Source: Alopecurus myosuroides
Taxonomy: Eukaryota > Streptophyta > Magnoliopsida > Poales > Poaceae
DNA length: 64,000 bases
NCBI GenBank assembly: GCA_028641055.1
Contig: CM054063.1
Span: 45,434,828 to 45,498,827, forward strand
Direction of reading: 5' to 3'
The translations under genes and the position numbers were made by a program. Below are positions 33,507 through 43,376 of the stretch, in pieces (the stretch's first letter is position 1; every line of letters starts with the position of its first letter). Below the pieces are notes generated by a model. The model had not been told where the DNA came from. It saw only the letters and a list, made by a program, of their open reading frames with translations, and ran no database searches.

Positions 33507-36500
33507 TGTAACATCCGGGGTTTTTCCCCAAATAGTTGATCGTCGTTTTTCTTTTCGCATCGCATGGCATCATGGCATCACGCTTTCTCTCGCATTTAAA
33601 ATGTGCATATGTTTGAAATCAATCACACCCTATTTTTCTAGATTTTTCTGGAGTTTATGTGGCGCATAAAACCTATTTTATTAGCATTTCGATTTATCAA
33701 AAAAAACAAAGAGAAAAAAAAATTGAGTGGCCAGACCAGGCCAACAAGGCCCAGTCTAGCTAGCTACACCTAACCCTAACCCACACGCACACCACGCACA
33801 CACCCAGGCCACACACGCACCCGCACCCAGACTCACGCACACCACACGACACAACTCACGCACACGCACGCAGAAGGGGATCGACCCCATCGTCTCCTTC
33901 CTCCTGCTGGACGCCGCCGCCACACCCTCTCTCTCTCGTCTCTCCCCACCTCGTCCCCTCTCTCTACACCGCTGCTCCGCCCCTCCTCCGTCCCGCCATG
34001 GCCGCCGCCCGCCGCCGGTTCCCCTCCTTCCTCCCGTCTGCCTCTTCTCCGGGGACGCGAGGCGTCCGCCGTCGCCTCCATGGACGTCGCCGCCAAGCTC
34101 CTCCCTCCGCCAAGCTTCGCCTCCCTCTTGCTATGCGCGCGCCTGGGGCTCGCTCCCGCTGGTGCAGTTCCTCCGCGTCATACGCCGCGGCCTGCGCCGC
34201 CGCGGGAGGCGCCCTGCTGCGTGCGGTTCGACTGTGACGTGGACGGCGACGGGAAGGTCGTGGGCGAGCTCGCGCCAGGGGAGGTCGCCGTGCTGCTCTG
34301 GTGCTGGGCCATGGCGTGGAGCAGTTTGGCCTCGAGGGGCGAGAAAGGGGCCAAGGGGGAGGAGCCCGTGCTGCTCCCGGACGTCCCGCACCTCGTGCTG
34401 TCGGCGCTCGTGTCCGCGGGCGCCGTCGCGGACGACACTAGCGTTTGGGGATGGGAGGTCTCCGGTGATGTCGGGAAGGGGGTCACGGCGCAGGAGTTCA
34501 CGTCGTGGGTGATCCCCACTGTCCCCGGGCTTGGCAACTGCCTCTCCCGGTATGTGCAGAACAGGTTCCGGTCCTGCCAGGCTGATCCAGTGAAGGAGAT
34601 ATCTGTTTCAGACGGTGACACAACTTCTGATACTCCTTCAGCTGCGTTAGAAACACATTGAGTGAGAAGTTTCTGTCAGCATCTATAATTGGAATGGACG
34701 CAGAAGACCTTCTTTATAGGAGATCCATTCGCCAAGTTCGACACCGCGACGGTGCTCGTGTGGAGATGGAGTGGCACCACTTCCAAGTTCCACATCGACA
34801 AGATCCCCTTCGTCCCCAAAGACGGGAACCGCCATGATCTCCTACACGGACGCGGCGAGTACCTCGACCACGGCTACGTCTACCTCCTCTTCGAACCTCG
34901 ATGACAAGATCGACAACTACCACCGATGACGTGAACGACTACTTCCTCTACGATACGATGATCTCGGTTTCGACTAGTTCCCCCTTCGGAACGAGAACGA
35001 CTACTTCCCCTACTACAACGACGTCGACTACTTCCACTACCACGCCTACGTCGACTACTTCCTCTATGACCCGAAGACCTCGACTTCGACTACATCGACA
35101 ACGGAATGTCTACTTCCCCTCCTACGACGACTTCGTCTACTTCCTCTTCTTCGTCTACTTCCTCCATGTCCCGAAGTTTCCGGCGTTGACCCCGGCGGTC
35201 CTCTTTCCAACGTGCGAACCCAAACCCCAACCCTATACCCTATATGCTCTATTTTCTATAACATATCAACTATATTTAAAATGTCATCACATCATGTTTG
35301 CATTGCATTTTTTTGGGTGCGGGTAATAGTAATGTCACCTAATAATTAAATATGGAATGTGTTGGGGTATTTAATTCATTTGTTGCCCTATTCCATTTAA
35401 TATTGAATAGATCACCTCTACCTTGTTCAAACCTGTTAATCAACATTTAATATTGATGGTTAGCTAAACAACTTGAACCAATTCCTATTTCTCCGGACTC
35501 CGGTTCCGATTAAATTGTTTAAGTTGTTTCCCCTGTTGCATCTTGCCATGCCATGCATATAAAATAGGATCATGCTGGATCTTTTGCCGTAGTAGTAATT
35601 GTTGCATCCGGTGTTTCTTTTAGTTCGTTGCTTCTTCGCGGATAGGACGTTGAGATGATGTGAGCAACGACAAGTTCTGCTACCTTGCGGGATCTCAGGC
35701 AAGTATACTCACTTGCTGCCATATGGCTGCCTTTCATCACTTGTTACCGATTCCTCCCGTTGTTCTTATTCTAGCCTGTTGTTACGATGCTTGTGTCTCG
35801 ATCCTATTATTGTTACCTTGCAGCCATGATATAGCCTTTCCTTCCACTTCCTATTAACTTTTGTTTGTTTACCCTGTTGGCCCTCGTGTCGTAGTTGCAT
35901 GCTTAGTGTTGTTTGCGCTCAAGTCTTGTTGTCCGTCGTATCACCTGTTTAGTTGATAGTTGGGTTTCAATTCAATCAACAACATGTTAATGTTTTGGGT
36001 AATAATAATTTGATGTTAAGGCACCGGCAGGAGGCCCGGGGTAGGGTTTTGAGGCCTGCTAGTGTCGAACTTAATTAGGAAAAGAGTCTTGTCTACTGAT
36101 CCATGATGAGCGTGCTCACCGCATCCGGGAGGTAGTATGGGACCCCCCTCAATTTAGACCTGATCTGCAGCTTGTCCGAAGAGCCACACTTAGTTCGGGT
36201 GTTCCATTTGCTCCTTGCATAATGGGTTGATCACCCATGGTTACTGATGATGATGATGATGCATATAGGGCGAGGCCTGTAGTGCCGGGGTGTTGTGTCC
36301 TGCGGGAGTTTTGCACACCTGCGCTGAGTATTCGGCTACGTGGCTGGGACCTTATAGCTCCGTGGCTCCTAGGATGGGTTGTAGAGATGGTTTGGGTCGT
36401 GTCAAGTCCACCTGAGTTTTAGTTGGTGGCTTGAGTGTGTACGGGTACTGGAGCACACCCGGCAGGGATAAATCTTCTCGAGAAGCCGTGTTGTCCGCGG

Positions 36501-37280
36501 TTATGTGACGACTTGGTGAAAGTACTGGCTAACAAGTACTCAGACAACTTACACCTAATGATAATAACTTGACTAGTAATAGTCTTATTGACACAATAAC
36601 TTGATCCATCCTTAATCGAACAGTGTGAGTTATCCTTGGGTTGCTTCCTTAGTAGGGGGTGACATTGGATGGGTATTGTTTGGTGAGTAGTTGTAGTTGG
36701 TTCCGATACGCTATCTTATCCCCCTCTTTTAGCCGGATGTTGTAGTGAGTCTCTGTAGTTGGTTAGTGCAGCCCGCTGTCGTTTACTTGCAATAATCCCT
36801 TCCTTTCCGTTGAACCCAAAGTATTTGTATCTTGTGATGACTGGTTACGCCGGTATCTTGTGAGTATGGGTTTATCCACTTGCCAGTACTTAACCGTACT
36901 GACCCACGAATCTTTTTCGTGGCTGCATATTCAACATTGCAGTCAACAGGTTTGAAGTCTGACGACGTTAGCTTGGGAATCCCTCCGGCTTGGCCTGGGC
37001 AGGGATTGGACGCTCGCGGTTATCTTCAGGACTCTTAGTCCAATTTGTATCTTGTCCGTAGTCGGACACTATGTTGTTTCTTCCGTTGTTATTTGGATCT
37101 TTGTATTGTATCAGTTGTATCCTTGACTCGTTTGAGTCGTCTTGTATATAGCTCTTCTGTTGTTGTGGATTATTCGTGAACTGTTGTAATGTTATCACAA
37201 GTGGCAACCTGGAGTCGGTTATTATGCGGATTTGGCGGGAATGCTGAAATCTGCATAGTGCCCGATCTCGGGGCGTCACA
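33507..37280 (+). repeat. 3' LTR (3.77 kb) of the long-LTR element
   Basis: Nearly identical to 29231-33009. Most differences are single transitions, with small indels in A-runs near 33700. Transitions dominating suggests methylation-driven decay. Confidence 0.93.
34080..34733 (+). pseudogene. Captured TLDc-type gene fragment (LTR copy 2)
   Basis: Same 193-codon ORF and downstream TLDc-like stretch as at 29809. Of six substitutions between the copies that I can see in the ORF, five change the amino acid (Pro/Leu, Pro/Ser, Asp/Glu, Ala/Thr, Phe/Ser). That fits no selection on the protein. Confidence 0.5.
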
Positions 37281-38156
37281 GCGGAGTCCAGGGAATCCAT
37301 CCTACGCTCCTCTGCACGGGGTGGTGCATGCATGGCGCTTGGCCTTATGCGTATGCACTACCCTGGTGCAAAGTCTTGGCGCGTGGCGTCCGGTATCCCT
37401 CAAGGATACACGGAAACTCAGCGAAATACAATCTTTGATGAAATCAAAGGCCATGCCACCAAGATCGCCTCCATGGTGAATATCTCCCTCACTTATCCGG
37501 AAGAGGAGGTCCCTGCAGCCCCCGAGAATGATAGCAGCGAAGAAGAGTCGGATGCTTGAAGGGCTGCCTTGAACCTGGATGGTGAAAGTAGACAATAGGA
37601 GCATTACTGTACTTTTACAATGTAATTCAAATTGTAATGCTTCTATTTCTTTTGTATAAATGAGAAATCCGCCTTTTGCAGTCTTAATTATGCAATTCTT
37701 TGCAAGGTTTTCGGATTTACTATTCCTTTATCTTCTAAGTTATCTGGCTTATATGTTTTAACTGTCCTTAGTGTTTGAAATGGCTCAATAGCAATATGAA
37801 GCGTCATGCCGAGTAACTGGGTATAACCAATCAGTCTGAACTCGGAAACATGGATCATACTAAAGGCATTTTTACTAACTAGCTCCAGTGACCCAACACA
37901 TACGCAATCAGATAATGCTTAGAGAAAGGTAAGGAATTTTGTGAATGAAACTTGGGCACGCAGGCACAATCCGAGTTTCCTTTAGCCGTTAGCAGGCTGA
38001 AAAATCATTTAGTTTTTTAACGCCGAGCACGCACGCACAATTCGGGTTAACATTGAGTATTTTGTAAGATCATTAGGAAATAGATAAGGTGGAATCATGC
38101 TTTGTACTGTAATGAACTTGTAAAAACATGGATATCAGAATTCCGACAACTTTATT

Positions 38157-39353
38157 TCATGATCTCAAAAGATGTTTACATAGAGATTGAACTAAGTATA
38201 GAAGGGACATAACTGCTAGGTACTGCCAGGCCTTCGCTATCCACTTGAATTTGTCGGATTTCTTCAGCAATTTGTAGAGTGGTAAGGCTTTATCCCCTAG
38301 CCAACTAATAAATATGCTGACGGCAGCGGCGGAACCCGTCAATCTTTGGACATCTTTTACACACGTAGGTCTCGAGATGTTCAAGATGACTTTGATGTTT
38401 TCCGGGTTAAATTCTATTCCTCTCTGAGAAACGATGAAACCCAGAAGTTTTCCTGAGGGAACCCCGAATACGCACTTTGATGGATTTAACTTGATCTTGT
38501 AAGTGCGCAAGTTTTCGAAAGTTTCTCGCAAATCCTCAAGGAGTGTATCTTTTTCCTTGGTTACGACAGCAATATCGTCAACGTAAATATGGACGTTTTT
38601 GCCAATCTGACTATGCAAACAACGTTGCATGCAACGCTGGTAGGTTGCACCTGCGTTCTTCAGGCCAAATGGCATGGTTACATAATAGTACGTCCCGTAT
38701 GGGGTTATGAAAGAAGTCTTAATTTGATCTTCCTTTTTCATGCGTATTTGGTGGTACCCGGAGTATGCATCCAAAAAGCATAAAAGCTCAGAGCCTGTAG
38801 TGGCATCTATTATTTGATCGATTCGCGGTAACGCGAACCTATCTTTCGGACACAATTTGTTCGAGCCTGTGTAATCTATACACATTCTAAGATTCGGTAC
38901 TAATACCGGATTTGCAGACCATTCAGTGTGGATTACTTCCTGGATGAAATCTGCTGCTAAAAGCCGGATAATTTCCTTGCCAATAGCCTTCCGTCTTCTT
39001 CCGTCAAATCGACGGAGACCTTGTTTTACGGGTTTTGATCCTGGAATCACCTTGAGTTGGTGCTCAGCAAGTTCCCTGGGTACGCCTGGCATGTCAGCTG
39101 GACACCAGGAAAAAATATCCCAGTTCTCACGGAGGAACTTGATGAACTCGCCTTCCTATTTGTCGGTCATCCCAGTCCCTACAACGACGAATTTTGTCGG
39201 ATCTTTGGAATCTAGGATTACCTGTCTTGTATTCTCGGACGCCTTGAAGCTGTCTGCTGGCTTCTGGGTTTCTTTTCCTGCCGGCATTTCTGTCGGCGAT
39301 ACCTCCTTGCCAATTCCTTCAGTTCTTCCTTTGCTATGACTCTCTGTGCGCAA
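38157..39353 (-). pseudogene. pol: linker and reverse transcriptase of the Tat gypsy, truncated
   Basis: After the frameshift near 39220 the linker continues (39353-39156). RT then occupies 39092-38157, with MCIDYTGSNK, CPKDRFALPR, FLDAYSGYHQIRM, TPYGTYYYVTMPFGLKNAG and YVDDIAVV (catalytic YVDD). It synthesises element DNA from RNA. The homologous plus-strand remnant at 2120 continues into RNase H. Here homology stops after DKFKW, and 24 unrelated residues lead to a stop at 38157. RNase H and integrase are therefore missing, apparently by deletion. The gap 37560-38156 holds only the 3' region of the antisense gene and spacer. Confidence 0.85.
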
Positions 39354-41740
39354 AGGGCGTTTTCTTTTTCCAGCTCGTTTTCCAGCTTGAAGTCACCAGC
39401 TATGGTGATTACTCCTCCTTTGGGTCCTGGCATCTTCAGCTTGTTATAGATATAACAGGATTTTGCCATGAATTTGGCGAAAGCTGGACGTCCGAGTATT
39501 GCGTGATACACGCTTTCGAACGGCACCATTTCGAAGGATACTTTTTCCTGACAGAAGTGATCTTTATCTCTAAAAGTGACATCTAGGGAAATTTCTCCTA
39601 GGGATCGTGCTTGTCTGCGAGGAACAATGCCATGGAAGCGTATGTTGCTGTAATTGAGCTGGGACTCGGAAATCTTCAGATGCTTCAGTGTATCCAGGTA
39701 TATTATGTTAATGCTGGATCCTCCATCCATCAGCACTCTTTTCAGCCTAGTGTTCTGGACAATAGGGCTTACAACAAGAGCTTGTGTGTCGGGTTCAGGG
39801 ATATTCCCGGGATGATCAGACTGATCCCAGGTAATTGGTGTGTTGGAGCACTTCAAGAATTTCGGGGTTGCCGGAACAACCGCGTTTATTTCTCGAAGTG
39901 TTCGTTTGGCCACCTTTGCTGATGGAGTTGCTAAGAATTTTAGCACTGCTTCTACATCAACTCTCGGAAATTTGGGTTCGCCCTTTCGCTGTTGTTCCTG
40001 GATTTTTTCATCAGTGTCCGATTCACTGTCTTCTTTGTCAGCTTCTGGCTTTTGTTTGGGGAATTTCCTTTTGGAACTTTTCCCTTTATTTCCGGATCCT
40101 GCACTGCCTTTCATGTGCTTATTCAGCCGGCATTGCGCGTTTGTATGGGTGGGCTTCCCAAATTGTGAATGGTGGACACAGGGTTCCGACTTAATCCTTT
40201 CCCACTCTTCTGGAGTGTAGTTGATTGGATTTGGACTGCGTCCTTTCCACTTATTCCCTTTTTCACTTCCAAAGGCTATGTTGACCTCTTTGGGTTTTGT
40301 CGTTGTTTCTGGAGTTCCTTTTTTGTCAGAACGAGGAGTTTTCTTGGCAAGTATCAGTGCGTCAATATTGCCTCCTCTTGCCCTGATGTCGTCTTCGGCT
40401 GCAGCGTGTTCGTTGGCGGTTGTAAGCATAGATCCGAGATCTTTGTGCTGTTTGGAACCAACCATGAACGGTACCAGTCCGGGTTTTAGGCCATTGACGA
40501 AAGCATGCATTGCTTGTACGTCAGTTACTCCAGAGCAACTATTCTTCATTGCCGTCCATCTAGAGATGAAATCCACGTATGGTTCATCCTCAAATTGGGT
40601 GCAACGGTTCAGCTGGTTGATGCTGTTCGGGCGTTTGTACGTTCCCCGGAAGTGCTGAGTGAATACTCGAGCCATATCATCCCAGCCGTCGACAGTTCTT
40701 GATGGTAATCCATTGATCCAATCTCTGGCTCCGTCCAGTAACATTAGGGGAAGAAACTTGACAGCTTCCAAGTCTGTCCCATTGTTGATCTGGACGGCTG
40801 TATAGTAGTCTGAGAGCCAGGTATCCGGGTTTGTGCTGCCGGTGTATTTCTGGTACGTTGGACCGACCTTGGCAAAGCCAGAATGCAGGGTTATCCTTCG
40901 GATCCTGTCAGTGAAACACTTAGGACCAAAGTATAGATCATCCTTTTCCGCTCTATCAATGTGTGCGGAATATCTTCCGGCTGAATGGACAGAAGGGGAT
41001 CTACTCCTTTCTTTTCCATTGTTGCGCGGACGCGCTTTTCCAGGATCGTTTCTGTTTCTTCCTAGATCACGTCCTTTGGGATTAGGCGGAGTTCTACTCC
41101 TATGCCTTTCCTTATTCTTGGGAGGTGTCCGAGATCTCTCACGTCTGTGAGGTGTATCATATCTTCCGGCTTTCTCAGCTGGGTTTCTCGGAGGTGGCAT
41201 TGCTTTGCCGTCATTCCGGTATTTATCTTCCCGATCGTGAGGTTTATGTCCATCTTTCGGGAGATGGGATCCGGTTCTAGACGCTTCATCCCTATTGTCG
41301 GGGTTTTTCTTGTCCTTTCTCGGATCCTCTTTTTTATCCTTTGAATTGTCTGAATCTCCAGGTTCTTCTGGTCCAGGTGCTCCAGCGGCGCAAGTAGCTG
41401 TTTTGCATAGGGCGGAGTTATGATGCAGCCTCCCTGAACGCTCTTGGCCCCGCTGCTGTTGTTGCAATGCTTTTCCTAGGAAAGCATACACCCCTTGAAG
41501 CTTTTCACCGTTGGAGTACAGGTCATCATTGAGGATGGAGAACGCTGCTTCCGTGTTTTCTGCTGTGGTTTTGTATATTGGTTTGCCTCTGGCATCTTTG
41601 CCGTTTACGTGCTTTTGCCAAGATGGGTTATGGAACCTTTCTTTTGGCGGCAGTACTTCCGGTCTTATAATTCCGGGTAACCTTGTAGGTTTTAAGGCAG
41701 ATCTATTCTTTCTCTCGTACTCCTCTATTTCTTCCTTCAT
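39218..41740 (-). CDS. gag-protease polyprotein of the Tat gypsy
   Basis: This is an 840-codon ORF. The N-terminal third is charged and disordered (many Arg/Lys/Asp/Pro, RSRTPP repeats). A retrotransposon gag/capsid domain lies at about residues 280-460 (YTGSTNPDTWLSDYYTAVQI, DGARDWINGLP, FRGTYKRPNSINQLNRCTQF, MHAFVNGLKPG). A Cys/His stretch (CVHHSQFGKPTHTNAQC) follows, then an aspartic protease with active-site DGGSSINIIY near residue 690. gag packages the element RNA and the protease matures the polyprotein. The frame is lost at 39218, where it ends in a short basic tail before pol. Upstream, a frameshift at about 41740 separates it from the leader ORF. The start M may be internal to a longer original frame. 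Confidence 0.85.
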   Translation of the reverse strand: MKEEIEEYERKNRSALKPTRLPGIIRPEVLPPKERFHNPSWQKHVNGKDARGKPIYKTTAENTEAAFSILNDDLYSNGEKLQGVYAFLGKALQQQQRGQERSGRLHHNSALCKTATCAAGAPGPEEPGDSDNSKDKKEDPRKDKKNPDNRDEASRTGSHLPKDGHKPHDREDKYRNDGKAMPPPRNPAEKAGRYDTPHRRERSRTPPKNKERHRSRTPPNPKGRDLGRNRNDPGKARPRNNGKERSRSPSVHSAGRYSAHIDRAEKDDLYFGPKCFTDRIRRITLHSGFAKVGPTYQKYTGSTNPDTWLSDYYTAVQINNGTDLEAVKFLPLMLLDGARDWINGLPSRTVDGWDDMARVFTQHFRGTYKRPNSINQLNRCTQFEDEPYVDFISRWTAMKNSCSGVTDVQAMHAFVNGLKPGLVPFMVGSKQHKDLGSMLTTANEHAAAEDDIRARGGNIDALILAKKTPRSDKKGTPETTTKPKEVNIAFGSEKGNKWKGRSPNPINYTPEEWERIKSEPCVHHSQFGKPTHTNAQCRLNKHMKGSAGSGNKGKSSKRKFPKQKPEADKEDSESDTDEKIQEQQRKGEPKFPRVDVEAVLKFLATPSAKVAKRTLREINAVVPATPKFLKCSNTPITWDQSDHPGNIPEPDTQALVVSPIVQNTRLKRVLMDGGSSINIIYLDTLKHLKISESQLNYSNIRFHGIVPRRQARSLGEISLDVTFRDKDHFCQEKVSFEMVPFESVYHAILGRPAFAKFMAKSCYIYNKLKMPGPKGGVITIAGDFKLENELEKENALCAQRVIAKEELKELARRYRRQKCRQEKKPRSQQTASRRPRIQDR

Positions 41741-42871
41741 GACCTTGATGTCATCTTGGGTTTTTGGAGGTGTTCACGAGATCTGAGTAGATGTTGATGT
41801 TGCCGTTGGAAAGCTTGTCTCCTGGCTTCCAGCATCTCAGGGGATTCGTTTGGTCCCACTGGAGTTTGTAACAGCTCCTGTTCTTCCTGTTCCGTCATTG
41901 GCGGAGCAAGGATTTCCTTGGATTTCTTCTCCGCGGGCTTTGTTCCGCTAGCATCTCCTATTTCCAGGTTTTCATCAGCTAGATCAGCTGATTTGTTTCT
42001 TCCGGATTTTGGATTGGAGTTTATTAGCGGCACGGTGCTTTTTCTTGGAAGAGGGAGGTTTTTTGACAGGCTCATCTTCTGTCAATTCCTTGACTTTGGG
42101 AAATATCGGAGAAGTTTCTCCGTCTTCTCTCTCTTCTTCTGGCGGAGGAGTTTTTGGGCTTTCCTGGCTGTCGGCATCCGCGGTTTCAGCTGGTTTTGCC
42201 ATTAGCACTTCATGGAATCCCTCTTGAAGAGATTTTACCTTTCTTTCGAAGGCATCCTCATCCTCATCTTCGGAATCGAAATTATCCGATCCGGTTTCCG
42301 ACTCTAATCTCGCCTCAATGGCGGATAGTACGGAATCGGCTTCCGAGTTCATTGTCATGCTGACGGATGTCGGATCTTCCGCCTCTGTGACGGGTGTCGG
42401 ATCTTCCGCCTCTGTGACGGGTGTGTTGTTATCTGCCTCTTGCACGGGATTTCCGTCATCCGTGTTTTCGGCGACTTCGGATTGCACCATGCCGATAAAG
42501 TGTGTATCACTTTTTTGTCGGCGATCTGAGCAGAATCCGGTATCATAGTCATCTTCGACTGGGTATAGGGCGGGTGGGAAATACTTGCTTCCACCGCAAA
42601 ACCCCATTGCTTCTGCGGTTAGTCCGATAAAGATGTTAGCAGATCCGACCGGTAACACGCAGGCACTTACCAGGTGATTTTGCGCCGGTATGTATGATCC
42701 GTTGTCAAGGAAGCGTCCGACGTCGTCGTCGAACTCCAAGCTTCCGACAGTGATTGATCTTCCAATTCCGCCGAGTATCCCAGATCGGAACTTCACGCCT
42801 GACGTCGTTTGCCCCACGGTGGGTGCCAACTGTCGAGACATCGTAGTAGTTTTCATAGACGGGGGTGCCAT
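41741..42871 (-). pseudogene. Leader ORF / gag N-terminal region of the Tat gypsy
   Basis: Two overlapping frames (42871-41984 and 42075-41737) encode an acidic, Ser/Glu/Pro-rich polypeptide. It has a short repeat (VTEAEDPTPVTEAEDPTSV) and a basic stretch (KKPPSSKKKHRAANK). It precedes gag and its first codons read out of the LTR, so the true start could be later. A frameshift lies near 42000-42070. This could be the gag N-terminus or the separate ORF1 that some Tat elements carry before gag. No catalytic motif is visible. Confidence 0.6.
42812..42828 (-). other. Primer binding site of the Tat gypsy
   Basis: Minus-strand TGGCACCCACCGTGGGG begins two bases inside the 5' LTR. It has the TGG start expected for pairing with a tRNA CCA end. 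I do not assign the tRNA. Confidence 0.75.
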
Positions 42872-43371
42872 GAGACTACGGTAGAGACGTGGGGTAACGG
42901 GATCGCGTGGTGGACAATTGACACAGGGTTTACCCAGGTTCGGTACGTCGCGACGGTACGATGTTCCTACTCCTGCAATCTCACTAATCAGGGCTAAAGC
43001 CTGTGTATAGAATTACAATGTGAGGTTTAGATCTAGCTATTCGCAGAGGATCAACTTCCCGGCGAGTTAGCCTATAGCTTCTTCTCTGTTTATCTCCTCT
43101 CCCGTCCGGCTTTATATAATAGCCGGATTAGGGCTTACAGAATAGGAAACCTAGAAGACTACGGTAACTATAACTTGGAAAGTAAGGAATCCGTCTTCTC
43201 CTCCAAGCCAGATCGCGTGGGCCGTGATCCGGGTCCTTCTAGAATCCGGCTTTTGTGCGTCAGGTTACTGGGCCGCCCAATGGACCATAGCCCACTACCA
43301 ATTGGGCCACCCTGGTAATCCGGCACTTATGACTACCATCTGATATACCCCTATTTTTTATATATCCGACA
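42831..43371 (-). repeat. 5' LTR of the Tat gypsy
   Basis: 541 bp with the same ends as 25480-26020; 15 differences counted by eye. Minus-strand transcription of gag-pol would start here. Confidence 0.92.
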
Positions 43372-43376
43372 GTCTC

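Larger units (their letters stand above)
29231..37280 (+). mobile_element. Non-autonomous long-LTR retrotransposon (LARD-like), young insertion
   Basis: TGTAACATCCGGGG starts both LTRs and GGGGCGTCACA ends both. Target duplication GCGGA lies at 29226-29230 and 37281-37285. LTRs are 3779 and 3774 bp. Only 497 bp lie between them, with a primer site but no gag or pol. The ends, the LTR length and the initiator-Met PBS resemble Tekay/Retrosat-type chromoviruses, so I infer a deletion derivative mobilised in trans. By eye I count about 27 substitutions between LTRs (about 0.7%), fewer than in the surrounding gypsy, as nesting predicts. Orientation is set by the PBS. Confidence 0.9.
26560..37559 (+). 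pseudogene. Six-exon antisense gene, PF04195-type protein with coiled coil, interrupted
   Basis: Exons by GT-AG rule: 26560-27729, 27813-27958, 28045-28405, 28491-28629, 28724-28972, and 29065-29230 continuing at 37286-37559. Joined, they are 2505 bases (834 codons plus stop) and every junction keeps frame. Residues 1-100 are acidic, Ala/Ser-rich. About 110-270 form a folded domain (LLPKLEKEGLILKGKWRLP, PPSAFFLQVLSHYNIQPHNL, FWMYCFGVKR, WFPKI) that I assign to Pfam PF04195, putative gypsy-type transposon, of unknown function. A basic patch (RKRKK) and Ser/Pro region follow, then a heptad-rich helix in exons 4-5. Damage: TGA at 27643-27645 where TGG is expected (codon 362), and an 8-kb retroelement in exon 6. 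The tail is acidic (EEESDA). It lies antisense downstream of pol; function unknown. Confidence 0.82.
25480..43371 (-). mobile_element. Tat-lineage Ty3/gypsy retrotransposon with antisense gene
   Basis: Two 541-bp direct LTRs (TGTCGAGACATCG to ATATCCGACA) bound the element, with 5-bp target duplications GTCTC at 25475-25479 and 43372-43376. gag-pol runs on the minus strand from the right LTR. It holds a leader ORF, gag, protease and RT, but RNase H and integrase are not found: pol stops at 38157. Between pol and the 3' LTR lies a multi-exon gene on the opposite strand, a layout known for Tat elements that carry extra or antisense ORFs. I count 15 differences between LTRs by eye (about 2.8%). 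The element sits in LINE1 ORF1 and is itself interrupted by a long-LTR element. Without that insert it would be about 9.8 kb. Confidence 0.92.
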
